A stretch of 46,439 nt of DNA from positions 1 to 46,439 of the forward strand of contig LJTT01000043.1 of NCBI GenBank assembly GCA_001303585.1, read 5' to 3'. The notes under the pieces are model-generated. The model worked only from the letters and a program-made list of their open reading frames with translations, made no database searches and was not told the DNA's origin. How positions within the stretch are numbered: the stretch's first letter is position 1; each line of letters opens with the position of its first letter. Positions 17,274 to 25,415 of this stretch are shown in pieces. The DNA is from Betaproteobacteria bacterium SG8_41. Its GTDB lineage: Bacteria > Pseudomonadota > Gammaproteobacteria > Burkholderiales > SG8-41. The translations under genes and the position numbers were made by a program.

Positions 17274-18197
17274 ATGCCTGCCAAACGCAAGAAATCCGTA
17301 GCAAAACCTGCGACGAAGTCCACAACGCGGAACTATGGCGATATCCTGTACGAGGTCAAGGACCAGGTCGCGTGGGTAACGATCAACCGTCCGCGCGTGT
17401 TGAACGCGTTCCGTGAGCAAACGCTGGACGAGATGATCGACGCGCTCAAGTCCACGCGAGAGGACCCTTCGATCGTGTGCGCCGTCGTGACGGGCGCTGG
17501 CGACAAGGCGTTCTCGGCGGGAGGCGATTTCTTCGCGATGAAGCGTCTCAACTTCACCAATGCCTACATGTGGAATGACCGCATGCTGGGCCTCGCGATG
17601 ACGATACGCGGGCTGCCGATTCCGGTGATCGCCATGGTGAACGGCTGGTGCATGGGAGGAGGGCACGAGCTCGCGCTGTGGTGCGATCTCGTGATCGCGT
17701 CGGAGAACGCCGTGCTCGGGCAGACCGGTGCGAAGGTGGGGGCGTGTCCCACGGTCGGCGCAACGCAATACATTCCGCGCCTCATCGGCGAGCGGCTGGC
17801 GCGCGAGATGATTTTCTGCGCCCGGCGCTTTCCGGCCAAGGAAGCCGCCGAAGTCGGCCTCATCAACAAGTGCGTGCCGCAGAAGGACCTCCTCAAGGAG
17901 ACGCTGAAGTGGTGCGAGACGATGAAGGGGCACAGCGCGCTGACGATCCGCATGACGAAGCGCTCGCTCAACTTCGAGTCGGACAATCTCTACGCCTCGT
18001 GGCAGCACGGCATGGAGCTGCTCGCACACGTCTGGGGCTCGGACGAGGCAAAGGAAGGCATGAATGCGTTTCTCGCCGGGAGGCCGCCAAACTTCAACAA
18101 GTTCCGCCAGTCCGCCAAGCGCGAGCTCGACGGTTATCTCGCCGGGCTCGCGAAGAACCTGAACGAGCCGCCGGCCATGCGCAAGAAAGCGAAATAG
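17274..18197 (+). CDS. enoyl-CoA hydratase/isomerase (crotonase) family protein
   Basis: A 307-residue crotonase-fold enzyme. After a basic, low-complexity N-terminus (MPAKRKKSVAKPATKST) the fold starts at 'DILYEVKDQVAWVTINRPRVLNAF'. The oxyanion-hole segments are 'DKAFSAGGDFFAMK' and 'MVNGWCMGGGHELALWCDLVIASENAVLG'. 'REQTLDEMIDALKSTREDPSI' resembles the naphthoate synthase (MenB) branch more than fatty-acid hydratases, but no men genes are near. The ATG at 17274 has GGGGGAG upstream. It is transcribed divergently from the Bug-receptor gene and precedes a CoA-transferase gene, pointing to CoA-ester catabolism of an aromatic or alicyclic acid (inference). Confidence 0.87.
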   Translation: MPAKRKKSVAKPATKSTTRNYGDILYEVKDQVAWVTINRPRVLNAFREQTLDEMIDALKSTREDPSIVCAVVTGAGDKAFSAGGDFFAMKRLNFTNAYMWNDRMLGLAMTIRGLPIPVIAMVNGWCMGGGHELALWCDLVIASENAVLGQTGAKVGACPTVGATQYIPRLIGERLAREMIFCARRFPAKEAAEVGLINKCVPQKDLLKETLKWCETMKGHSALTIRMTKRSLNFESDNLYASWQHGMELLAHVWGSDEAKEGMNAFLAGRPPNFNKFRQSAKRELDGYLAGLAKNLNEPPAMRKKAK

Positions 18198-18203
18198 AAC
18201 TGA

Positions 18204-18406
18204 ACCACCGAGAGCGCCAACAGAATCGAGGTTCAGGCATCAAGGTCCCCATCGAACCGCGGAGATGGGGAGAGAAGCGAAAAGCCGCAACTGAAGCGAA
18301 ATCATGCAATGGTTCTTTTTGTGTCGTGTCTGTCCTGGTGTCTCTCCGCGTCTCCGCGGTTTAATTATTGTCGTGGATTGCTTGGCGTGCGTGGCGCCTT
18401 GGCGGT
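18204..18406. repeat. nested inverted tandem-word element, word CGCGGAGA
   Basis: Inner arms: AACCGCGGAGATGGGGAGAG (18255-18274) against TCTCTCCGCGTCTCCGCGGT (18341-18360), words repeated every eight to nine bases. Outer arms: ACCGAGAGCGCCAAC near 18207 and the oppositely oriented GTGGCGCCTTGGCGGT near 18391. The element fills the spacer between the crotonase and CoA-transferase genes. Confidence 0.65.
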
Positions 18407-18439
18407 CCGGGTGTTTTCTTCTTGGCGTGAGAGGTTCTG

Positions 18440-19645
18440 ATGGCTTCTGAAAAGACGGGCGGGGCGCTCGAGGGACTCCGCGTCCTCGACCTCACGCGTA
18501 TCCTCGCGGGCCCGCTCTGCGCGCAGATCCTGGGCGACATGGGCGCGGACGTGATCAAGGTTGAGCCGCCGGGCGCGGGAGATGACACCCGCAGCTGGGG
18601 CCCGCCGTTCACGGGGGGCGAATCGGCGTATTTCCTGGGTGTAAACCGCAACAAACGGTCGGTCACGCTCAACATGGCGGCCGAGCCTGGGCAGGAGATC
18701 CTCGCACAGCTGATCAAGCGCAGCGATGTGCTGGTCGAGAATTTCAAGCTCGGCACGCTGGAGAAATGGGGCTTCGGCAATGACTGGCTCGAGCAGAATG
18801 CCCCGCAGCTGATCCGTTGCTCGATCACGGGTTACGGCTCGAGGGGCCCCGATGCCGGGCTCCCCGGCTACGATTTCATCCTGCAGGCGGAATCCGGCCT
18901 GATGAGCATCTGCGGCGAGGCACAGGGCACGCCGACGAAGTACGGCGTTGCGATCGTGGACGTGGTGACGGGTCTCTACGCCTGCAACAGCATTCTCGGG
19001 GCCCTTGCGGCGCGGACCCGCACCGGACGCGGCCAGCATGTGGAGGTCTGCCTCTACGACTCGGGGATCGCGATGCTGATCAACGTCGCATCAAACTACC
19101 TCGTGTCGGGCAAGGACGCGCGCCGATTCGGCAACGGCCACCCGACGATAGTTCCCTACACCACGTATCCGACGGCGGACGGCACGATTGCAGTGGCGGT
19201 TGGAAACGACGGCCAGTTCGCGCGCTTCGCGGAAACCGCGGGGCATCCCGAGTGGGCGCGCGACCCCCGTTTCGCCAAGAACCCGGACCGCGTGATCAAT
19301 CGTGAGGCAATCGATTCGGCGATCGCCGATGCGCTCAAGGCCGATCGGACCGAAGCGTGGATCGCGAAGCTGCGTGCGGTGGGTGTGCCGTGCGGGCCGA
19401 TCAACACGGTGGCTGAGGCGCTCAACGACCCGCACACGCTTGCGCGCGATATGGTGCGCACAGTAACGCATGCCACGGCGGGTGAGCTCAGGCTGGTTGG
19501 CATTCCCTTCGAGATGGGCGGCACCCCAGCGACGATCCGTCGTCCGCCGCCGCTCCTGAGCGAGCACACCGACGAGGTGTTGGGCGGGGAGTTGGGGCTG
19601 TCCAAGCAGCGCCTCGAGGCGCTACGCGCCGGGAAAATCATCTAG
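18440..19645 (+). CDS. CaiB/BaiF-family (class III) CoA-transferase
   Basis: A 401-residue family III CoA-transferase, which moves CoA between acyl-CoA and a free carboxylic acid through an aspartyl intermediate. The N-terminus 'LRVLDLTRILAGPLCAQILGDMGADVIKVEPP' is canonical; the catalytic Asp is Asp174 in 'AIVDVVTGLYA'. 'RSVTLNM', 'SDVLVENFKLGTLEKWG' and the C-terminal 'PPPLLSEHTDEVLGG' complete the family pattern. The ATG at 18440 has GAGAGG upstream. The selenoprotein gene follows on the same strand after 76 bases, so the two may be co-transcribed. Acid specificity is unknown. Confidence 0.93.
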   Translation: MASEKTGGALEGLRVLDLTRILAGPLCAQILGDMGADVIKVEPPGAGDDTRSWGPPFTGGESAYFLGVNRNKRSVTLNMAAEPGQEILAQLIKRSDVLVENFKLGTLEKWGFGNDWLEQNAPQLIRCSITGYGSRGPDAGLPGYDFILQAESGLMSICGEAQGTPTKYGVAIVDVVTGLYACNSILGALAARTRTGRGQHVEVCLYDSGIAMLINVASNYLVSGKDARRFGNGHPTIVPYTTYPTADGTIAVAVGNDGQFARFAETAGHPEWARDPRFAKNPDRVINREAIDSAIADALKADRTEAWIAKLRAVGVPCGPINTVAEALNDPHTLARDMVRTVTHATAGELRLVGIPFEMGGTPATIRRPPPLLSEHTDEVLGGELGLSKQRLEALRAGKII

Positions 19646-19670
19646 AGGGTGTCGACTCCTCGATAAAGTG

Positions 19671-19700
19671 GGTGCAGATGAACGCAGAAAAACGCGGATA
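19671..19700. repeat. single arm of CGCAGATAA-type element
   Basis: GCAGATGAACGCAGAAAAAC followed by GCGGATA matches the word of the elements at 10714 and 40861. It lies just before the selenoprotein start and argues against the longer reading frame that begins at 19668. Confidence 0.5.
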
Positions 19701-19721
19701 CAGGCCCGGATACCATCGCTC

Positions 19722-20957
19722 ATGACGCGTCTTGCCGATCTCGGACAATGGGAGCGCGAGCTTCTGCTCGACATGCTCGAGGAAATCCCCGGCTTCGGGC
19801 TTCACGGCCGGCCATGGGTTGCCGGCCCCTCGCTCAGGCAGCGGCGGGTGGCGATCGTCACGACGTCGGGCATTCACCGGGCAAGTGATGCGCCCTACGC
19901 CGATGGGGCGGCGGCCAACGATTACCGGGTGATTCCGGGCGACGTGAGCGCGGACGAGCTCGTCATGAGCCATCTCTCGTCCAATTTCGACCGGACCGGC
20001 TTTCAGCAGGATACGAACGTCGTATTTCCCATCGATCGCATGAGGGAGCTGGCGGCAGAAGGAATCATCGGTTCGCTCGCGGATTTTCACTATGCCGTGA
20101 TGGGCGCCGCCCGCGTGCCCGGGCTCGAGCCCACTGCGCGCAGGATGGCAGGGATGCTCAAGCGCGATGCGGTTGACGCCGTGCTGCTGACCCCGGTGTG
20201 ACCGCGATGCACGTGCACCGTGGGTGCACTCGGTCAGTGGCTCGAGCAGGAAGGCATTGCGACGACCCAGATCTCGCTCGTGCGCGAGCACACAGCGTCG
20301 ATCCAGCCGCCGCGCGCGCTGTGGGTGCCGTTCATTCTTGGCCGTCCTCTGGGTGTTCCGGGCGACGCCGCATTTCAGCGCCGCGTGCTGCTCGCCGCGC
20401 TCCGGCTGCTCGAGGCAGCTTCCGGGCCCGTGCTCGAGGACTACCCCGAGGATGCGCCCTCCACCTCATCAGTCGAGGCGGACGGATTTGCCTGCCCGGT
20501 GAGCTTCGGCCGGCCCGTGACCGAGGACGGGCTGTCCGGCGCGCTGCAACGGGAGGTGGCCGAGCTGGCGCCGTGGTACGATGTCGCGCGCAGCCGGCGC
20601 AGGCGCACCACCGTCAGCCTCAGCGGCCTTGCGCCTGCTGCTGCGGCAAAGTTCATCGCGGATTTCATTTCCGATTCCGCGACGCCCAGTTTTCGCGAGG
20701 GCCTGGACGTTGCCCTGGCTCTGCGCCTGGTGACGCAGGACCTGAAGGCTTACTACCTCGAAGCGGTCGCGGCGCAACCCGGCGCGCAAGTGGCGCTCGA
20801 TGCCAGCCGGTGGTTCTGGAACGACACGGCTGCGGGAAAGGCGTACCTCGATCTGCGTGAGTCCTGCCTGCGCAGCAGCGACGATGCGGTGCGACGGTTT
20901 GGGGCAAGGAGCCTGATTCCGCTCGCCGTGGCGCCAAGGCCGAGCGGAATTGCCTGA
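19722..20957 (+). CDS. GrdB/PrdB-like selenoprotein (glycine/betaine/sarcosine/D-proline reductase family), UGA-Sec at 20199
   Basis: One 411-residue gene read through an in-frame TGA at 20199-20201 (codon 160). Upstream codons carry family text (SSNFDRTGFQQDTNVVFPIDRMRELAAEGIIGSLADFHYAVMGA, here cited in parts: 'SNFDRTGFQQDTNVVFP' and 'GIIGSLADFHYAVMGA'), ending DAVLLTPV. Downstream codons continue without break as PRCTCTVGALGQWLEQEGIA and 'TTQISLVREHTASIQPPRALWVPF', so the joined protein reads V-Sec-P-R-C, a UxxC redox site where relatives have Sec or Cys. A SECIS-like hairpin begins at the TGA. Clostridial members reductively cleave C-N bonds; no partner reductase subunits are nearby, so the substrate is unknown. 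The ATG at 19722 has a weak ribosome site. The organism must have selA/B/C/D elsewhere for this to be made. Confidence 0.85.
20199..20236 (+). promoter_or_regulatory. bacterial SECIS-like hairpin for selenocysteine insertion
   Basis: The TGA itself begins a perfect 6-bp outer stem: TGACCG (20199-20204) with CGGTCA (20231-20236). Inside is a perfect 7-bp stem, GTGCACC (20213-20219) with GGTGCAC (20223-20229), closed by the triloop GTG. The apical loop starts with G, 19 bases after the TGA, inside the 16-37-base window and G-in-loop rule described for bacterial SECIS elements that bind SelB. Confidence 0.75.
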
Positions 20958-21099
20958 GACCGCGCGGCATCATCAAGAACGTTGGCCGCCGGCAAAGGCT
21001 CGATGCACGGGGGTCGAAAAGGGTCCGATTTCCGACTCACGGATTCAAACCGGCACCCGTCGGCAGCTAAAGGATCCAGGAGAACGCTGAGGCCACATC

Positions 21100-21513
21100 A
21101 TGATTACCGGACTGTCCCACGTTTCGCTTGTCATTCCCGATCTCGACGCGGCTGCGAAGCGGCTGAAAGACGTCTATGGGCTGATCGTTGGCCCGGCGCA
21201 GGTGAACGAGCAGCAGGGCGTTCGCCTCGCCTACGTCGAGCTGCCCAACGCGCGCATCGAACTGATGGAGCCTTCGCGGGCCGACTCGCCCGTCTCGAAA
21301 TTCCTCGAACGCAATCCCCAGGGCGGCATCCACCATTTCTGTCTCAGCGTGGACAACGTGCCCGCCGCTGCCGCAAGCATCGCAGCAAGCGGCGCGAAAG
21401 TGCTGGGCGATGGGAAGGAGAGCCGCAACGTGCACGGCGAGCGCATCGCGTTCGTGCATCCCAAGGATTTCCTGGGAGCACTGGTCGAGCTGGAAGAGAG
21501 CCGGAAAAATTGA
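21100..21513 (+). CDS. mce: methylmalonyl-CoA epimerase-like VOC protein
   Basis: A 137-residue vicinal-oxygen-chelate protein with two beta-alpha-beta-beta-beta modules. The metal ligands expected in methylmalonyl-CoA epimerase are present: His7 in 'LSHVSLVIPDL', His78/79 in 'GGIHHFCLSV', and Glu130 in 'ALVELEES'. 'FLERNPQGGIHHFCL' and 'NVHGERIAFVHPKDFLGALVELEE' are strongly epimerase-like. It would interconvert (S)- and (R)-methylmalonyl-CoA in propionyl-CoA metabolism. The mutase is not in the window. It lies 142 bases after the selenoprotein gene on the same strand. A weak GAGG lies upstream of the ATG. Confidence 0.85.
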   Translation: MITGLSHVSLVIPDLDAAAKRLKDVYGLIVGPAQVNEQQGVRLAYVELPNARIELMEPSRADSPVSKFLERNPQGGIHHFCLSVDNVPAAAASIAASGAKVLGDGKESRNVHGERIAFVHPKDFLGALVELEESRKN

Positions 21514-21534
21514 GCGCGTCAGAAGCAGTACAGC

Positions 21535-21620
21535 CGCGGAAACGCACGGAATTACACGGACGAAAACTTGGACAGGGACGTGCGCCGTTGCCCGGTAACA
21601 AGTTCCGTGTGTTTCCTTGG
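21535..21620. repeat. inverted tandem-word element, word ACACGGA
   Basis: Left arm (21535-21570) has GGAAACGCACGGAATTACAC and ends ACTTG. Right arm (21599-21620) is CAAGTTCCGTGTGTTTCC, the reverse complement of the same words. It lies between the epimerase and Ldh-family genes. Confidence 0.55.
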
Positions 21621-21698
21621 CTGGTGATTTTCTGGTTTCATGGCTTTTTTTGAGATGAGTTCTGGTGAGCAGTGATGAAGTGAGGAGGAAGGTAAGGC

Positions 21699-22763
21699 AT
21701 GGCTGATAGCTCAACACCGCTGCGTGTGCCGACGCGGAAACTGGAGGCGTTCATCGCGAGCGCATTCGAGGCAGTCGGCATCTCGAAGGCCGAGGCGAAG
21801 ACCATCGCGGAGCTGATGGTGCGCGCCGACGTGCAGGGCTCGGAGGGGCACGGGGTGTTCCGGCTGCCCCAGTACATCCGTCGCATCAAGGGCGGGGCGG
21901 TGAATCTCAAGCCGAAAATTCGCATGGCGCGTGAGGCTGCGGGCATGGGGCTCGTAGACGGCGATAACGGCATGGGGCATCTCGTGATGCGCTACGCCAC
22001 CGAGAAGGCGATCGAGAAAGCGAAAGGGGCGGGCGTCGCGTGGGTTGGCGTGCGCATGAGCAATCACGCGGGGCCGGCTTCGCTCTATGCGAGCATGCCG
22101 CTCGAGCACGATATGGTCGGGCTCTATCTCGCGGTGGGGAACGCCAATCACCTGCCGCCCTGGGGCGGCCTCGACATGCTGCTCTCGACCAATCCTATCG
22201 CAGTGGCGGTACCGGGGGGCGAGGAGCCGGGTATTGTTCTCGACATGGCGACGACAGTAGCGGCCTACGGCAAGGTAAAGACGAAGGCCCAGCGCGGCGA
22301 GATGATGCCCGAGGGCTGGATGATGGACCGCGAAGGCCGCCCGCTCACCGATCCGCGGCGCGCCAGCGAGGGATTCCTCCTCCCCATCGGCGGTTACAAG
22401 GGTTACGGCCTGGCGCTCGTCATCGGGATTCTCGCCGGGACGCTCAACGGGGCGGCCATGGGCAAGGACGTCGTCGACTTCAACGCCGATGACACCTCCG
22501 TCACCAATACCGGCCATGTGATCGTCGCGATCAATATTGAGGTTTTCCAGCCGGTTGCAGATTTCAAGCGGCAGATGGACACGCTGATTCGGGATATCCG
22601 TGACTCCAGGCGCCTGCCGGGTGTGGACCGTATCCGCCTTCCCGGCGAGGGCAGCCACGCGGCGCGCGCCGAGCGGGCGAAAAACGGCATTCCCCTGCCC
22701 GCGCCCTTGCTCGCGAGTCTCAATGAGCTTGCTGCGCAGCTCAAGATTTCTCCATTGGCCTGA
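21699..22763 (+). CDS. Ldh-family (malate/L-lactate/ureidoglycolate) NAD(P)-dependent dehydrogenase
   Basis: A 354-residue member of the type 2 malate/L-lactate dehydrogenase family, distinct from the classical Rossmann enzymes. Key parts are 'GSEGHGVFRLPQYIRRIKGG', 'GLVDGDNGMGHLVMRYATEKA', the conserved 'VGVRMSNHAGPASLYAS' with the catalytic His (usually SNHFG), 'STNPIAVAVPGGEEPGIVLDMATT' and 'PIGGYKGYGLALVIGILAGTLNGA'. Members reduce or oxidise 2-hydroxyacids such as sulfolactate, malate and ureidoglycolate. The start at 21699 follows GAGGAGGAAGG. As the last gene of the same-strand series from 18440, it may process the hydroxyacid product or substrate of that pathway (inference). Confidence 0.9.
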   Translation: MADSSTPLRVPTRKLEAFIASAFEAVGISKAEAKTIAELMVRADVQGSEGHGVFRLPQYIRRIKGGAVNLKPKIRMAREAAGMGLVDGDNGMGHLVMRYATEKAIEKAKGAGVAWVGVRMSNHAGPASLYASMPLEHDMVGLYLAVGNANHLPPWGGLDMLLSTNPIAVAVPGGEEPGIVLDMATTVAAYGKVKTKAQRGEMMPEGWMMDREGRPLTDPRRASEGFLLPIGGYKGYGLALVIGILAGTLNGAAMGKDVVDFNADDTSVTNTGHVIVAINIEVFQPVADFKRQMDTLIRDIRDSRRLPGVDRIRLPGEGSHAARAERAKNGIPLPAPLLASLNELAAQLKISPLA

Positions 22764-22796
22764 GCGAGGAGAAATGATGGCGGTGCGTGCGGGCAA

Positions 22797-22893
22797 AATG
22801 GTGATCAATAGGGGTGATGGTCAATGGTGATGGGTAAGAAACCTCGTATCACCGGTTCTCTTCACCAGTTCTCATCACCAGTACTCACCACTG
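22797..22893. repeat. inverted tandem-word element, word GGTGATGG/CATCACC
   Basis: The left arm (22797-22835) has repeated GGTGAT words; the right arm (22848-22893) has ATCACC, TTCACC, ATCACC and CTCACC in the opposite orientation. It lies between the Ldh-family gene and the M28 peptidase gene and resembles the 14706 element. Confidence 0.6.
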
Positions 22894-22908
22894 GTTTTTG
22901 GCAATAGC

Positions 22909-23910
22909 GTGTTCGCAAAACTCCGCTTCGCCCTGCGAATGCTGTTCTGGCTAACTGTCGCCGCCGCGATCGCCTTGCTCCTCTGGTACATGGTCAAGGT
23001 GCCGGGGATATCGTACACCGGCGCGCTCGAGCCGCTTACCGCCGAGGAGAAGCTTCTTGCAGATCGCCTGGGACGCCATGTAGGAGCGATCGCGAGCCGC
23101 GAGCACAACTTCATGCACCCGGTCGCGCTCGAGGCGGCGGCTCGTTATATCGAGACGGCGTTCGAGGATCTGGGCTATGGCGTTGCGGCGCAACGCATAC
23201 CCCGGGACGGGACCGAGGTGCGCAACATTGAAATCGAGCTGTCGGGTGGCGCGCGCGCAAAGGAGATCATCGTGGTCGGCGCGCATTACGATTCGGTGGT
23301 CGGGGCGGTCGGCGCCAACGACAACGGATCCGGCGTCGCCGCGCTGATCGAGCTCGCGCGGCTGCTGCGTGAATCAAAGCCGGCGCGTAGCGTGCGGTTC
23401 GTGGCCTTCGTTGACGAGGAGCCGCCCTTCTACCATGGCGATCAGATGGGAAGCCGCTTCTACGCGCGGCGCTCGAAAGCGCGCGGCGAGAACATCGTCG
23501 CGATGTTCTCGCTCGAGACGATTGGTTATTACTCCGACGAGCTGGACAGCCAGCGCTATCCTTTCCCGCTGAGCTTTTTCTATCCGAAGACCGGCAATTT
23601 CATCGCTTTTGTTTCGAACCTGTCTTCACGCGCCCTGCTGCACGAGGTGATTGCGGGGTTCCGGCGCCATGCGCGGTTCCCCTCGGAGGGAGCGGCCGCG
23701 CCCGCGCTGCTGCCGGGCGTGGACTGGTCCGATCACTGGTCGTTCTGGAAGGAGGGCTACCCGGCGCTGATGGTGACCGATACGGCGCTCTACCGCTATC
23801 CGCATTACCACACGATGCAGGACACCCCGGACAAAGTGGATTACGAGCGCCTCGCGCGGGTGGTGACCGGACTGAACGGAATGCTGCGCGACCTCGCGCA
23901 AGGCGAGTGA
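22909..23910 (+). CDS. M28-family metallopeptidase with N-terminal membrane anchor
   Basis: A 333-residue zinc aminopeptidase-like protein. Residues 8-29 form one hydrophobic helix (FALRMLFWLTVAAAIALLLWY), so the catalytic domain is probably anchored and faces the periplasm. Co-catalytic zinc ligands are visible in order: His126 (VVGAHYDS), Asp138 (ANDNGSG), the Glu170-Glu171 pair (FVDEEPP), an Asp in 'VTDTALYRYP', and a C-terminal His in 'YHTMQDTPDKVDY'. The GTG at 22909 is used because it precedes the hydrophobic helix; no strong ribosome site is seen. The substrate peptide is unknown. Confidence 0.87.
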   Translation: MFAKLRFALRMLFWLTVAAAIALLLWYMVKVPGISYTGALEPLTAEEKLLADRLGRHVGAIASREHNFMHPVALEAAARYIETAFEDLGYGVAAQRIPRDGTEVRNIEIELSGGARAKEIIVVGAHYDSVVGAVGANDNGSGVAALIELARLLRESKPARSVRFVAFVDEEPPFYHGDQMGSRFYARRSKARGENIVAMFSLETIGYYSDELDSQRYPFPLSFFYPKTGNFIAFVSNLSSRALLHEVIAGFRRHARFPSEGAAAPALLPGVDWSDHWSFWKEGYPALMVTDTALYRYPHYHTMQDTPDKVDYERLARVVTGLNGMLRDLAQGE

Positions 23911-23943
23911 ATTGCGAACGGTGAATGGAGAAAACGCTGGGCG

Positions 23944-24237
23944 CTATTGGCGGGAGCCGCGCGCGCGCAGCGCGAGCCGGATGCCCCACGCAACAATAAT
24001 GACGAGACCCATCGGAGCGAGCAGCAGGAGATCGATTCGAATGTCCCAGTTGGGCGGCATGGTCGCTTCGTAGGTGACGTAGAGCGCGATCGCCAGGAGG
24101 GGGAGGTAAAGGGACCAACGATTCCGGCCTTGCCTGAGCCGCCATGGCACGAGCGAGAGCAGCATCACCAGGACGATGCCATAGAAGCATGCATTGAGCA
24201 GCAGATTCCGCGCCGGGTCGCCTACGTCCAAAAGCAT
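23944..24237 (-). CDS. small three-helix membrane protein, unknown function
   Basis: A 97-residue protein with three hydrophobic segments (LLLNACFYGIVLVMLLSLV, WSLYLPLLAIALYVTYEA, IDLLLLAPMGLVIIVAWGI) and a basic C-terminal end (RLALRARGSRQ), so an inner membrane protein. GAGGGAAC lies just upstream of the ATG. The family was not recognised. It is the end gene of a possible minus-strand set with the next two small genes. Confidence 0.6.
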   Translation of the reverse strand: MLLDVGDPARNLLLNACFYGIVLVMLLSLVPWRLRQGRNRWSLYLPLLAIALYVTYEATMPPNWDIRIDLLLLAPMGLVIIVAWGIRLALRARGSRQ

Positions 24238-24344
24238 GAGTTCCCTCTTTCCGCTACGAAATGACGATCGGGTGGGAGGTGGCGCTCGACGCAGGCCGCG
24301 GTTGACAAAACGTCGGCCTGTTGGGGGTCGGCGGCGAACAAGGA

Positions 24345-24767
24345 TTACTCGGCATCTGGCGTGCGCGTAAGCGGTGTCGCGAACTCAAAATCGGCTTCCG
24401 ACCACGATTCGAGCCTGGCCTTCGCGTCGCGCAGAAGAGCCGCGAAGTCATTCTCGAACGCCTCGACGGGCAAGCCGCGTACCGGCATCTCGTGCTTCCA
24501 GTAGCGCTCGTCGCCGCGGTCCTGGGAGGCGCAGAGCCAGACATTGAACGTCAGTTGTTGCGGGTCTGTGAGATAGACCTGAATCAGCAGCCGGATGCTG
24601 TCGCCCCACACGAGGGAGCGTTCCGGCCAGTCCTTGAGGTTCTTCGTGATGCGCAGCCGATGCTCGCGGCAAAACGCGTCGAGGACCGGATCGATCCGGA
24701 GCAGCGGCGCCTCCACACGCTGCCAGTCGGCCTTGGTTCTCCAGTAGCCGCCGTTCGCCATCGGCAT
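24345..24767 (-). CDS. hypothetical protein
   Basis: About 140 residues from the ATG at 24767 (the frame is open to 24815; ATG at 24761 is also possible and has AGGGG at a fair distance). It is soluble, rich in Trp and acidic residues (DWPERSLVWGDSIRLLIQVYLTD, NVWLCASQDRGDERYWKHEM), with no signal or membrane segment. The family was not recognised. Composition and absence of stops support a real gene, most likely of the kind found near toxin-immunity or other small accessory genes, but no function can be assigned. Confidence 0.5.
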   Translation of the reverse strand: MPMANGGYWRTKADWQRVEAPLLRIDPVLDAFCREHRLRITKNLKDWPERSLVWGDSIRLLIQVYLTDPQQLTFNVWLCASQDRGDERYWKHEMPVRGLPVEAFENDFAALLRDAKARLESWSEADFEFATPLTRTPDAE

Positions 24768-24839
24768 GGCCCCTATGGGATCGGATGCAACTGTGCACTC
24801 AGGCCCATTGGCCAACGGCGCGCGAGAGTATCGAACGCA

Positions 24840-25187
24840 TCATGTGCGGTCCCGCGCTTTCTTGAGCGCGACGGCGCAATCGTAGAGGGCGCCGCGAAGG
24901 GCGTCGAGCTTCGCGTGTTTCTCTGCCTCGTCCAGTGCGACATCGTTTAAGCTGCCCATACGTCCGAATGCGCGGAGCAAATGCTCCACCCCATAAAAAT
25001 CGCCATTCGCGATTGTGCTCCGGTCCGTTTCCAGCCAGGCTGACCAATGCATTTGATCCGACTCCCGCAGGAGCGCTATGAGCTCAACCAGGATTGATAA
25101 CAATCCGGCAACGGGATCTGAAGCCGTCGCGACCCATGAATCCGGTGCACAAGGCGTGATTGTGCACCGGGCATCACCGCCTCTCAA
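24840..25187 (-). CDS. small DUF6966-like protein
   Basis: Up to 115 residues. The core 'HWSAWLETDRSTIANGDFYGVEHLLRAFGRMGSLNDV' resembles small uncharacterised proteins grouped as DUF6966 (from memory; moderately sure). The first 30 or so residues (RGGDARCTITPCAP) are not conserved-looking, so translation may start later, around the TTG/GTG codons near 25100. In that case the 25142-25170 inverted repeat would lie outside the coding region. It is followed by the unknown 24345-24767 gene on the same strand. The function is unknown. Confidence 0.5.
   Translation of the reverse strand: MRGGDARCTITPCAPDSWVATASDPVAGLLSILVELIALLRESDQMHWSAWLETDRSTIANGDFYGVEHLLRAFGRMGSLNDVALDEAEKHAKLDALRGALYDCAVALKKARDRT
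25142..25170. promoter_or_regulatory. 11-bp perfect inverted repeat upstream of a sigma-54 promoter
   Basis: CCGGTGCACAA (25142-25152) and TTGTGCACCGG (25160-25170) are separated by seven bases. It lies about 140 bases upstream of the -24/-12 element at 25291, a normal distance for an enhancer-binding protein site. It could also be a plain hairpin in the leader of the opposite gene. It does not match TGTC-N10-GACA. Confidence 0.4.
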
Positions 25188-25290
25188 TCCGATCCCAGTG
25201 CGGCCCGACCGTCGCCGCCCGGCAACAGTCGTGCCCCGCGCTTGCCGACGCTACGAAGCGAAGCCATTGATTTCTTGCGAGGGCTGCTTC

Positions 25291-25306
25291 TGGCACGAAG
25301 GTTGCG
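25291..25306 (+). promoter_or_regulatory. sigma-54 (-24/-12) promoter upstream of the mlaC-like/glrK-like genes
   Basis: TGGCACGAAGGTTGCG matches TGGCACG-N4-TTGCW at all but the last position, with exact GG-N10-GC spacing. Transcription would start near 25317, about 99 bases before the MlaC-like ATG. The leader ends in a small hairpin (CGGGC-GCTTA-GCCCG) next to the ribosome site. Confidence 0.65.
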
Positions 25307-25415
25307 ATTGTGGCCCGAAATTCACGCGAGCGAGCTTTGGAGTTTGCGCACGAAGCCGCCGGGGCCTGCTATCGTAGCGGCAGTTGAGTCGGGCGCTTAG
25401 CCCGGAGGGCAAACC

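Noticed and set aside
20199-20201. TGA as an ordinary stop, giving two separate genes
   Set aside because: Family sequence continues in the same frame on both sides, the TGA sits at the redox residue, and a SECIS-like hairpin follows.
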